A stretch of 23,791 nt of DNA from Gammaproteobacteria bacterium (GTDB lineage Bacteria; Pseudomonadota; Gammaproteobacteria; SZUA-21). A program made the position numbers and the translations under genes. The DNA is taken from contig QIKQ01000003.1 in NCBI GenBank assembly GCA_003233075.1, forward strand, positions 1 to 23,791, read 5' to 3'. Under the pieces are notes generated by a model that worked only from the letters and a program-made list of their open reading frames with translations, ran no database searches and had not been told where the DNA came from. Below, in pieces: positions 16,687 to 23,791 of the stretch. The first letter of the stretch is position 1. Each line of letters begins with the position of its first letter.

Positions 16687-17809
16687 TAAGATCTGAAATA
16701 GCTTTAACAAAGCCTTCACTGGATTTATTCAGCGTCAAATTGCTAGTTACAAAATTTTTCGAATTTTTACTCATTTGTTCAATTACAACTTTATTCGAAA
16801 TAACTTCTAAAATCTTTTTAACCAGATCTCCTTTATTGTTAAAATCTACTGCAAAGCCGTTGAATCCATCCTGGATTAGATCAACAGTTGCACCAGATTT
16901 AATAGACGCAATACAAGGCAATCCTGCTGCTAATGCCTCAATTAATACTAGACCCCAAACATCATATTCCGAAGGAAAAATAAAACAATCCGCTTCGGTC
17001 AAATAACGCAATACATCTTCTTTGTCTCTAAATCCTTTAAAACTAACTAAATCACTAACGCCAATCTCATTAGCAAGAAACTCAAGATTTTCTCTTTCCG
17101 GACCATCACCAACTAAGACTAAACTAATATCAGGACAAGCTGATTTAATATCCATTAGGCAGGATATAATTTTGTCTATACACTTGCCTTTCGTTAAGTT
17201 GCCTACGTAAATTAGTTTTGACGGTTTTTCACTGTTTCTTTTCTTTAAACTTTTTTCACTATTAAGATAAAAATCAACATCCACAGTATTGATTGCGATC
17301 GACACTTTTTCAGGATTTGCTCCCATGCTAATCAAATACTCTTTTGCCATACTACCATATGAGATATAACTACTCGCCGCCTTTACTAATAATCGTCTTT
17401 GAATTCGTCTGAGCAATGAAACCGGGCGATTTTCATTCAAAATAGTTCCAGACCAAATCACATACTTGTATTTACCAATTACTCTTAATAGCCAAATCTT
17501 AACTGTTGCTATTGAAAATCCTGTAGCGATAATCGCGTCGGGACCTATCAGTTTTAGCTGTTTATATAAACCCGAATAAGAAAATATAGGGCTTTCACTT
17601 TTTGCCGGCTTTATTTTGCTACTTTTCAGAACTAGGTACTCAAATTTCATATTCGATTCACTAATACGCCATTTTCGACGTTCATAGCCTAAGGCAGCAA
17701 AGATAACAACTAACTTCATGTCACGGCTTTTAAAATCCTCATGAATTTGATTGAACAAAGGAATGCGATAGGGAGTTGGTATATTAGTAATAATTACGAT
17801 ATTTTTCAT
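16679..17809 (-). CDS. GT4-family glycosyltransferase
   Basis: A 376-residue GT-B glycosyltransferase. The N-terminus MKNIVIITNIPTPYRIPLF is the usual start of this group. The C-terminal half has YVGNLTKGKCIDKII (201-215), LVGDGPE (232-238) and EYDVWGLVLIEALAAGLP (281-298), the WGLV...EA version of the family's donor-sugar motif. Its 3' end overlaps the downstream GT4 gene, pointing to coupled translation. It differs enough from the other two GT4 enzymes here to suggest a separate linkage. Sugar specificity cannot be read. Confidence 0.87.
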   Translation of the reverse strand: MKNIVIITNIPTPYRIPLFNQIHEDFKSRDMKLVVIFAALGYERRKWRISESNMKFEYLVLKSSKIKPAKSESPIFSYSGLYKQLKLIGPDAIIATGFSIATVKIWLLRVIGKYKYVIWSGTILNENRPVSLLRRIQRRLLVKAASSYISYGSMAKEYLISMGANPEKVSIAINTVDVDFYLNSEKSLKKRNSEKPSKLIYVGNLTKGKCIDKIISCLMDIKSACPDISLVLVGDGPERENLEFLANEIGVSDLVSFKGFRDKEDVLRYLTEADCFIFPSEYDVWGLVLIEALAAGLPCIASIKSGATVDLIQDGFNGFAVDFNNKGDLVKKILEVISNKVVIEQMSKNSKNFVTSNLTLNKSSEGFVKAISDLND

Positions 17810-17892
17810 AAACTCTAATTCAGTATAATAATATAGTTAAGTAGCAGTATTATATTCATTTAACAAATCTAATTTGAATCGCTAACCTGAAA

Positions 17893-19791
17893 TTATGCGT
17901 TAATCCATCTATTATGCCATGCCATAAAAAAGTAAATATTCCAAATACTATTAGCTAAACTATTATCACCTTTTTCATAACGTTTTATTACAGAGGCTAA
18001 TCTTGAAGAATTAAAATAACCCGTGCGACTACAAAACTCAGTTAACCCCGACTTTAAATAAGACGTAATCTCTTTTTTCAACCATTCATTTAATGGAACA
18101 CAAAATCCTTGCTTTTTTCGGTATAAAATATCTCGAGGTAGTATTGATTCTAATGATTTCTTGACAATGTATTTAGGAATTTGATTCTTAGTCTTAAGCT
18201 TTGAGTCTATTGAAAAAGCGTAATTAACAACATTGTGATCCAAAAATGGTACACGTAACTCTATAGAATTTGCCATTCCCAAGCGATCAGCTCTATACAA
18301 ATAATAATTTGGTATTATTTCTCTCGTGCCAACATAGCTCATCCAGCGAATCAAATCTTTATTCGCTGAAGCCTTGAGGTCAAACTCAGCTTTTAGGCGA
18401 CTAATACTATTAGACCTTGCATCAAAATCGATTGTGCCTAAAAAATCGCTACTTAATATACTTCTCTTAATGGTTTCTTTGAGCCCGCCGGCTCCACCTA
18501 GAAAAAACTCCTCTTTATCTAGTGCACGCTTGATTATTTCCGTTGAGGCCTTACTTGCAGGCATTAAATAAGCTAATTTTTTTAAAATAAGCCTCAAAGC
18601 TCGAGGCAACTGTTCAAGCCTAGTATAGATTGACTGAAATTTAGTGTATTGAAACCAGTTACGATATCCAAAAAACAACTCGTCTGCACCATCCCCCGTC
18701 AAAATAACCTTGATATCATTCTCTTTCGCTAACTTGCTAATTAAGTGAATCGGAATTGAAGTAGCATCTGCCAAAGGTTCGTCAAATATATCAACCAGCT
18801 TTGGCAATAAATTTTTAATGTCATCCGAATTAATAACTTGCTCAATGTGATTAGTACCGAACTGATTTGATATTTGTCTCGCAAATTGTCTTTCATCAAA
18901 CCCATCAACACCTTCAAATCCGACTGAAAAAGTCGTCATCGGTGAGCCGGCGTATTTACTTGCTAATGCGACTATCGCACTTGAATCGACTCCGCCGCTT
19001 AAAAATGCCCCTACTGGCACATCACTAACCATACGATACTTAACGGCACTTTCAAGTACATCTAAAAATTCAGTTTGCGCAGTAGTCTCATTATCATTAA
19101 GGGTATCCCATTTAATATTCCAATAAGATTGATATTTTTCTCTACCATTAATAACTAGAGTATATTTATGAGCGGGTTCAAATTTTTTAATGCCAGCAAA
19201 GATTGTTTCGGGAGCTGATACTTTATTATACGTAAGATAATTATAAAATGATTGAGGCTCGATTTCGCGATCAACCCAAGGCAATGCCAGCAATGTTCTG
19301 AGTTCAGAGGAAAAGGCAAATACACCAGCTTTTTTTACATAATACAAAGGTTTGATGCCTATTCGATCTCGCGCTAAAAAACAAGAACGTTTTTTAGGAT
19401 CCCATAGGCAAAAAGCAAACATTCCATTTAAATATTCTAGTAAATTTTCTCCATACTCTCGATACAAGGCCAAAATTACCTCTGTGTCAGTACTAGATCT
19501 AAATGTATACTTACTTCTTAATTGTTCTTTTAATTCTTTAAAATTATATATTTCACCGTTAAATACAATTACATTACCAACCTCATCAACCATAGGCTGA
19601 TGACCTTGGCTAGATAAATCAAGAATACTTAATCGTTGATGGCCAAAATAAATTGAATTTTCTGAATTATGCCAAATACCTGAATCATCTGGCCCACGAT
19701 GTTCGATTAGCTTATTCATCTTTGTTAATAAGTTAGCGCCATTGCTAATGGGTTGGCCTGCCAAAGAAATGATTCCGTTAATTCCACACAT
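17893..19791 (-). CDS. asnB: Asparagine synthase (glutamine-hydrolysing) family amidotransferase
   Basis: A two-domain cytoplasmic enzyme. The N-terminal Ntn glutaminase domain begins MCGINGI with Cys2 as nucleophile and has RGPDD (32-36), NGEIYN (78-83) and RDRIGIKPLYY (141-151). The C-terminal ATP-pyrophosphatase domain has the PP-loop SGGVDSS (265-271), FDEPLADAT (336-344) and TGDGADELFFGY (365-376). All residues needed for glutamine-dependent amidation are present. The 632-residue length matches the class found in glycan clusters. In this setting it more likely amidates a sugar carboxylate, for example a uronic acid such as ManNAcA, than makes asparagine; WbpS-type precedents exist, but this is inference. 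It sits between glycosyltransferase genes, 27 bases from the upstream one. Confidence 0.88.
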   Translation of the reverse strand: MCGINGIISLAGQPISNGANLLTKMNKLIEHRGPDDSGIWHNSENSIYFGHQRLSILDLSSQGHQPMVDEVGNVIVFNGEIYNFKELKEQLRSKYTFRSSTDTEVILALYREYGENLLEYLNGMFAFCLWDPKKRSCFLARDRIGIKPLYYVKKAGVFAFSSELRTLLALPWVDREIEPQSFYNYLTYNKVSAPETIFAGIKKFEPAHKYTLVINGREKYQSYWNIKWDTLNDNETTAQTEFLDVLESAVKYRMVSDVPVGAFLSGGVDSSAIVALASKYAGSPMTTFSVGFEGVDGFDERQFARQISNQFGTNHIEQVINSDDIKNLLPKLVDIFDEPLADATSIPIHLISKLAKENDIKVILTGDGADELFFGYRNWFQYTKFQSIYTRLEQLPRALRLILKKLAYLMPASKASTEIIKRALDKEEFFLGGAGGLKETIKRSILSSDFLGTIDFDARSNSISRLKAEFDLKASANKDLIRWMSYVGTREIIPNYYLYRADRLGMANSIELRVPFLDHNVVNYAFSIDSKLKTKNQIPKYIVKKSLESILPRDILYRKKQGFCVPLNEWLKKEITSYLKSGLTEFCSRTGYFNSSRLASVIKRYEKGDNSLANSIWNIYFFMAWHNRWINA

Positions 19792-19818
19792 AAATATATA
19801 ATCTTCTAGTGATGTATT

Positions 19819-20826
19819 TCATTGTTTTGTAACGTCAGCAATTAGCTGAAGCCAGCTATCTCTAAAATACTGACTATTAAACTGAGCAACAAAAGTATTG
19901 CCCGCCTTAAGTAAAGATTCCTTGTTTTCCAAACATCTTTCTATTTGCTGTGGAAGATTTGCATAATCCTTTTCAATTATTTGTCCCGCGCCTGAAAGCA
20001 ATTCTTTCATTCCAGCAATGCCGGAGCCAATAACTGGTGTGCCACTCAGCAAGGCTTCGTGCGCTGTTCTATTCCAACCTTCGATCATTGTAGACATTGT
20101 TAGAACAACATCTGCCGCCGCAATTAGTTTTAAATAACCATCATATTCTAAATCTAAATGTACAATAGGAAGTTCAACAGCATTGTTTTTAGGTCCAGAC
20201 ATTACTAAAGTATAATTACTTTCCTTTAAAGCTTCGTAAGCCTCTTCCGCACCCTTGCCTTTTTTAGCATTACCAATATAAATAATTGGCTTAGCCGTAT
20301 CCAACTTATATTTTTCTTTAAAACTGCTGATATCTAAATCTGTAAATACAAAACGACCTGGATCAAATGAATTATAAATTCTCTTGATTCGTGTCACGCC
20401 TAATTCTCTAAGCTTTGACTCCCAATAGGCAGATACTACCACCACTGTATCCATCATTTTAAAACGTTTCATCATTCGTGCAAAATACCATTTATAAAAT
20501 AGTGAAGATTTTTGCAACTCAAAGTCAATATGATGCAATACACATACTTGCTTGGATTTTTTGCTTAAGGCTGACAAAGTCATAGCTCGAGGGTCTTTTA
20601 TAACGACATCAGATTCTACTCTGTGCATCAAAAGGCGTGCCCAATATTTAGCGAAACCTTCCTGCTTTCTAACGACGCTCTCATCAATTAATTGTTTATT
20701 ATTATCATTTAGTGCCTGAAATGCTTGAAAATCATAGGAATTTCCACCATTCGCCTGACTAGATAGCTCTCCATTTTTTAAAGAGTCATACAGTAATCTA
20801 GATTGAGTTTGCCAAGTAATATTCAT
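19819..20826 (-). CDS. GT4-family glycosyltransferase (short N-terminal domain)
   Basis: A 335-residue GT-B glycosyltransferase. The C-terminal donor domain is clear: IIYIGNAKKGKGAEEAYEAL (181-200) and the E-x7-E motif EGWNRTAHE (249-257) followed by ALLSGTPVIGSGIAGMKELL. The N-terminal half is shorter and more diverged than usual, without a Gly-rich loop at the start, but HHIDFE (98-103) and VVVSAYWESKL (129-139) fit the family. The ATG start has no ribosome-binding site in the AT-rich 11-base gap after the upstream gene, so translation may depend on it. Substrate unknown. Confidence 0.8.
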   Translation of the reverse strand: MNITWQTQSRLLYDSLKNGELSSQANGGNSYDFQAFQALNDNNKQLIDESVVRKQEGFAKYWARLLMHRVESDVVIKDPRAMTLSALSKKSKQVCVLHHIDFELQKSSLFYKWYFARMMKRFKMMDTVVVVSAYWESKLRELGVTRIKRIYNSFDPGRFVFTDLDISSFKEKYKLDTAKPIIYIGNAKKGKGAEEAYEALKESNYTLVMSGPKNNAVELPIVHLDLEYDGYLKLIAAADVVLTMSTMIEGWNRTAHEALLSGTPVIGSGIAGMKELLSGAGQIIEKDYANLPQQIERCLENKESLLKAGNTFVAQFNSQYFRDSWLQLIADVTKQ

Positions 20827-20837
20827 TGTAATTCAAA

Positions 20838-21806
20838 TTAAAAAATTCCAAGACTAGAAGACATGGGCATATAAGCTGGCATATATTCTTTATTATATAG
20901 ACTCATTTTTACCAATTCATTATATCGTTTTTCAAGCACCTCGTTTTTTTCAGAACTACAGGGCACTGAAAACTCAAATCTATTGATACGATGTTGAAGG
21001 TTAAAATATTTTTTCCCTAAAAAACAAAGTATGGATGGCAGTACAATGCCACTATGGTTAACATTTAATTTTGCGGATCTTACTAAATCGATATTTCGAT
21101 AAATTTTAATTCGACCACCCAACTCGTCAGGTAAAAACAATTTCATCTTAGAAAATAAATCAACTAGAAAATCAAAAAAAACAGAATAGAACGACTTATA
21201 AAAGTCATTGATCGATTTAATAGATAGTTTATTGCTAAACCAATTATTTCTCCATTCGATTAATTGTAGAATGTGCTCATAACATTCACCCTTAGATATG
21301 TTTAGAAATTCTAAATCATACAATAGAGCCTTTACATGCAATAGAAATCCTCTCACACGTAATATATTATATTTTTTCTCTATCGAAGTACTAATTAACA
21401 TTTTAACCAAATACTCTAATGCTATCTGTCGCTTTAACTCGATTCGATCTGGTGTATCTTCCTTGATATTTGTAATTTCGTATTCTTTACCGTAAAGACA
21501 TTTATAATTATGAAAAAAACTGTATTTTTGAGCTTTGTTAAACCACTTCTCGCTAGCACCATATAAACCGTGTGTTAATATATACTGTTCATTGTCAGAC
21601 ATAATGCTTCGAACATCACAATCCAGCCTCTCTCCCTCTTTAACTACAACAAGAAAATCAAGATCTGAAATGCCGAGATCATTTATACCACCAATTTGAT
21701 ATATGGATAAAACAGTAGGTTCATTCGATAATGTCGTAACTACTTTTTTGACTATCGACTTATAAGAAGCCAAATTATGATATATAGGGATATCAGTTAG
21801 ATGCAT
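20838..21806 (-). CDS. Uncharacterised protein with a nucleotidyltransferase-fold motif
   Basis: A 322-residue protein that I do not recognise as a named family. Residues 37-54 (QIGGINDLGISDLDFLVV) match the pol-beta-type nucleotidyltransferase signature G-G/S...S-D-x-D, with Asp48 and Asp50 as likely metal ligands; Asp62 or Asp64 might be the third, but this is uncertain. The remainder is mostly alpha-helical by eye, with no signal peptide or membrane segment. It is the first gene of the upper minus-strand block. A role in nucleotidylating a sugar, lipid or protein is possible, as is a degenerate regulatory fold. Base composition is more AT-rich than in the wec genes, which hints at separate acquisition. 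Confidence 0.6.
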   Translation of the reverse strand: MHLTDIPIYHNLASYKSIVKKVVTTLSNEPTVLSIYQIGGINDLGISDLDFLVVVKEGERLDCDVRSIMSDNEQYILTHGLYGASEKWFNKAQKYSFFHNYKCLYGKEYEITNIKEDTPDRIELKRQIALEYLVKMLISTSIEKKYNILRVRGFLLHVKALLYDLEFLNISKGECYEHILQLIEWRNNWFSNKLSIKSINDFYKSFYSVFFDFLVDLFSKMKLFLPDELGGRIKIYRNIDLVRSAKLNVNHSGIVLPSILCFLGKKYFNLQHRINRFEFSVPCSSEKNEVLEKRYNELVKMSLYNKEYMPAYMPMSSSLGIF

Positions 21807-21818
21807 TGTATTTTCAGT

Positions 21819-21847
21819 TTGACCTAAGAGAACAAATTCTACATAAT
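21819..21847 (+). promoter_or_regulatory. Sigma70-like promoter for the methyltransferase gene
   Basis: TTGACC (21819-21824), a 17-base spacer and CATAAT (21842-21847) form a good -35/-10 pair on the plus strand. It would give a leader of about 80 bases before the ATG at 21937. It overlaps a candidate minus-strand promoter. Confidence 0.45.
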
Positions 21848-21865
21848 AACCTACTATTTACTCAA
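21836..21865 (-). promoter_or_regulatory. Candidate divergent promoter for the upper minus-strand block
   Basis: Read on the minus strand, TTGAGT (21865-21860), an 18-base spacer and TAGAAT (21841-21836) form a reasonable sigma70-like pair. Transcription would begin about 20-25 bases ahead of the nucleotidyltransferase-fold gene. It shares bases with the plus-strand promoter, so the two could compete. Confidence 0.35.
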
Positions 21866-21936
21866 TTGAAATATTTTCCCGTTAGAAATTAATGTTAAGC
21901 GTGTTGTGTATTCGCGCTTTGAAGGAGATTGCTGTC

Positions 21937-22629
21937 ATGCTTCCAAGAAGCATTAGAAAAACATTACGAACAAAAATATGGCCTTTCAATCGAAAGTTTA
22001 GCCAGCAGATAAATGCTGCCCCCGCTCAATACAGAGACTTAGTTAAACAAATTATTGCAGAATCTCCTATTTGGGGAGCCCATCAAACCATTCAGTTCCC
22101 TGATGGATTCACAATTAAGGGAGGAAGGGATGAAAGCAGATTATCGCAATTTGGTTTACCTGAAGACTTAAGTGACTCATCTGTACTCGACATAGGTTGT
22201 AATATTGGCGCAGTTTGTATCGAATGCAAAAAACGAAACGCCAAAAGCGTATCAGGTTTAGATAAAAATCCAGATTTGGTCAAGTGTGCGCAAGGCGTTG
22301 CAAAAGTATTTGATTTTGATATTAATTATAAACCTTTTGATATAATGCAAGACACAATTGATCAAAAGTACGATATCGTTTTTTTCCTAAATGTCTTTCA
22401 CCACTTAACAGAAAAAGGAAAAATTAAAGCTTTAAGGACCTTAGACAAAATTACAGTGAAACAAATGTATTTTGAAGCTCCTACGCAAAAAGACGTCATT
22501 GCAGCACAGGACAAAGAGCTAGAACTAGATGATTACTTAGCTTATTTAAAGGGTTTTACTACTTTTAAAAGCATCGAATATATCGGCGAAACCGATTTTG
22601 ATAGACCTCTCATCGTATGCAATCGATAG
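21937..22629 (+). CDS. Class I SAM-dependent methyltransferase
   Basis: A 230-residue protein with a Rossmann methyltransferase core. Motif I is VLDIGCNIG (83-91), the ribose-binding acidic residue is Asp109 in SGLDKNP, and a later strand reads YDIVFFLNVFHHL. The segment before motif I (QFPDGFTIKGGRDESRL) resembles the CmoB/DUF1698-like methyltransferase group. It probably methylates a sugar or glycan terminus, judging by location; tRNA-type activity cannot be excluded. A longer frame opens at 21892, but GAAGGAG at 21921-21927, 9 bases before the ATG at 21937, decides the start used here. Its 3' end overlaps the next gene by 13 bases. It is transcribed away from the main cluster. Confidence 0.8.
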   Translation: MLPRSIRKTLRTKIWPFNRKFSQQINAAPAQYRDLVKQIIAESPIWGAHQTIQFPDGFTIKGGRDESRLSQFGLPEDLSDSSVLDIGCNIGAVCIECKKRNAKSVSGLDKNPDLVKCAQGVAKVFDFDINYKPFDIMQDTIDQKYDIVFFLNVFHHLTEKGKIKALRTLDKITVKQMYFEAPTQKDVIAAQDKELELDDYLAYLKGFTTFKSIEYIGETDFDRPLIVCNR

Positions 22630-23237
22630 AACTTTCGGATAATTTAAAAAATCCAATTTCTATCGAATTATCGAAAATTGTTTATCCCAATGATGCCTAT
22701 GCCATCTTTGAAGGCAAGCAATTTTCGAACTGCTCTATTTTAGATTCAGTCCACTATCGCACCTGTAAACAAATCGAACAAAACGTTGCTATTCCAGAAT
22801 TGCTTTACTACCAATGGACTTTAGAAAAAATTAGTAAATTTGGCTCGAAGTTTACAAAATTACTTCTATCCGAAGGCAAAGGTTGTGGAGTTTCGCAGGA
22901 AGATCTAGTTAATGTACCGGCGACGGAGTCCAATCAATCAGTTAATCAAGTATATGCCAATATCGCAACTCAAAAATTCGTAGACCTCTATAACAGTATT
23001 TCTAATCACTGGGATCCCAAACTAGGAAAATACAATATAGTTTTTTTTAAACTATTGTCTGGTAAATACACGATTTTTGAAGGTCGCCACAGGATATGCA
23101 TTCTGCTTTATAAACTACAATCTAGTGGTGTATCTAATTTCATTATCGACTCAGCACAAATCCGAAAAGATTATTACTACTTAAAGTTCAAAAGTAAAAT
23201 TAGTCTATTTAAAAAACTACTTACAAGAAATAGTTAA
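22617..23237 (+). CDS. Uncharacterised protein with an EGRHR motif (ParB/Srx-like?)
   Basis: A 206-residue soluble protein with no signal or membrane segment. The only landmark is KYTIFEGRHRICILLYKL (150-167), which recalls the D/E-G-x-H-R motif followed by a helix of ParB/sulfiredoxin-fold (ParB-N-like) proteins, known to bind and in some cases hydrolyse nucleotides. The rest is not recognisable. The start overlaps the methyltransferase stop by 13 bases in another frame, so the pair is almost certainly co-translated and functionally linked. The family call is tentative. Confidence 0.6.
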   Translation: MQSIELSDNLKNPISIELSKIVYPNDAYAIFEGKQFSNCSILDSVHYRTCKQIEQNVAIPELLYYQWTLEKISKFGSKFTKLLLSEGKGCGVSQEDLVNVPATESNQSVNQVYANIATQKFVDLYNSISNHWDPKLGKYNIVFFKLLSGKYTIFEGRHRICILLYKLQSSGVSNFIIDSAQIRKDYYYLKFKSKISLFKKLLTRNS

Positions 23238-23282
23238 TTAGTTTTTAGATACTCTTGGCAGAAAGTTTTTAACTAATATTAA

Positions 23283-23791
23283 TTACTTTATATCAAACTT
23301 GAATTCTTGCATCCTATGATCACTACTCCAGTAGCTTTTTAAGGAATATAAATAGGGTCGAATTCTTGACGAGCAGATTATTTGATCTAAGCCTAACATT
23401 GGAAACGGCATTGGCCAGGAATATGACCAACCTCGTCCTACTAAATCATAAGCATGACTATAGCCATAAGGTAAGCCAAGCTTTCTAATGTAACGCCTTG
23501 GAATATTCAGGTCACCGACGACAATGTCTGGTTTATGCTTTTCTATTAGAGACTTTAAATGATCAATGATTGGGCGTCTGGGAAGTAATGGGTCGGCACG
23601 AATATCAACAATGAATAATTTTAACTTTTTGCCTTTAACCGCAATTTCATGCATCCATACCATCATCCCTGGCTGAGTAAACGACCACTTAGACTTTAAA
23701 TACTCCCCCTTAACAGCTATTAGCAGTTTATATCTAAATAAATATTTATATTTTTCTTTAAATAAATCAACGAAATCATTGAATTTTTTAT
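23283..23791 (-). CDS. Endonuclease/exonuclease/phosphatase (EEP) family protein, 5' end cut by window edge
   Basis: An ATG at 23664-23666 gives a 127-residue protein, but the frame is open upstream all the way to the window edge, with plausible sequence (LLIAVKGEYLKSKWSFTQPG precedes that Met). The real gene therefore starts outside, and at least 168 residues are seen. Metal-dependent EEP-fold marks are IVVGDLNIPRR (the GDxN motif), LDQIICSSRI and the terminal SSDHRMQEF with the D-H pair. The family hydrolyses phosphodiester or phosphomonoester bonds in nucleic acids, inositol phosphates or lipids; which applies here is unknown. It ends 45 bases from the convergent EGRHR gene. Confidence 0.7.
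   Translation of the reverse strand, partial: KKFNDFVDLFKEKYKYLFRYKLLIAVKGEYLKSKWSFTQPGMMVWMHEIAVKGKKLKLFIVDIRADPLLPRRPIIDHLKSLIEKHKPDIVVGDLNIPRRYIRKLGLPYGYSHAYDLVGRGWSYSWPMPFPMLGLDQIICSSRIRPYLYSLKSYWSSDHRMQEFKFDIK

Noticed and set aside
17849..17854. TATAAT on the minus strand ahead of a GT4 gene as an internal promoter
   Set aside because: No acceptable -35 at 16-18 bases, and the surrounding gap is almost all A and T, so the hexamer is expected by chance.
23237..23277. Bidirectional terminator between the convergent EGRHR and EEP genes
   Set aside because: ATTAGTT and AACTAAT form only a 7-base AT-rich stem with a 27-base loop and no proper T-run, too weak to call.
1..23791. CRISPR arrays, tRNA, rRNA or tandem repeats
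   Set aside because: No regularly spaced repeats, no cloverleaf with a CCA end and no rRNA-like conserved blocks were seen on either strand.

Overview
The window looks like one long polysaccharide (exopolysaccharide or O-antigen-like) biosynthesis locus tied to an exosortase protein-sorting system. The DNA is AT-rich. Sequence families (Wec-type ManNAcA pathway, exosortase with a TPR lipoprotein, heparinase-like protein paired with a bi-domain oxidoreductase) suggest a Gram-negative proteobacterium, probably a gammaproteobacterium of aquatic origin. That is inference; no rRNA or tRNA is present to place it, and I cannot name a genus.

Layout. Positions 1-276 hold no convincing complete gene: a possible open-reading-frame tail on the plus strand and two nested palindromes, perhaps the relic of a mobile element. 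Positions 277-13658 are a minus-strand block, read from high to low coordinates: bi-domain oxidoreductase, heparinase II/III-like protein, WecG-type glycosyltransferase, exosortase-EpsI fusion, UDP-ManNAc dehydrogenase (WecC), UDP-GlcNAc 2-epimerase (WecB), a MraY/WecA-type initiating phosphotransferase with a long extra membrane region, and a large TPR lipoprotein of the PrsT type. A 515-base gap (13659-14173) separates it from a second minus-strand block (14174-21806): nucleotidyltransferase-fold protein, GT4 glycosyltransferase, asparagine-synthase-type amidotransferase, two more GT4 glycosyltransferases, and a Wzy/ligase-type membrane protein. From 21937 a short divergent plus-strand pair follows (a SAM methyltransferase overlapping a small protein with an EGRHR motif), then a minus-strand endonuclease/exonuclease/phosphatase-fold gene cut by the right edge.

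How they fit. The WecA-like enzyme would load a sugar phosphate onto undecaprenyl phosphate. WecB and WecC would make UDP-ManNAcA, and the WecG-like enzyme would add it as second sugar, giving a lipid-linked disaccharide like that of enterobacterial common antigen. The three GT4 enzymes would extend the repeat unit, the AsnB-like protein could amidate a uronic acid, and the Wzy-like protein would polymerise or transfer it. The exosortase-EpsI fusion and TPR lipoprotein link the glycan locus to sorting of CTERM-tagged surface proteins. No Wzx flippase, chain-length regulator, outer-membrane export channel or CTERM substrate is visible here, so these must lie elsewhere.

The least explained parts are the right end (NTase-fold, EGRHR and phosphatase-fold proteins), a long imperfect palindrome that supplies the 3' end of the wecG-like gene, and the 515-base gap with a hairpin directly beside a ribosome-binding-like site and a 39-codon ORF.
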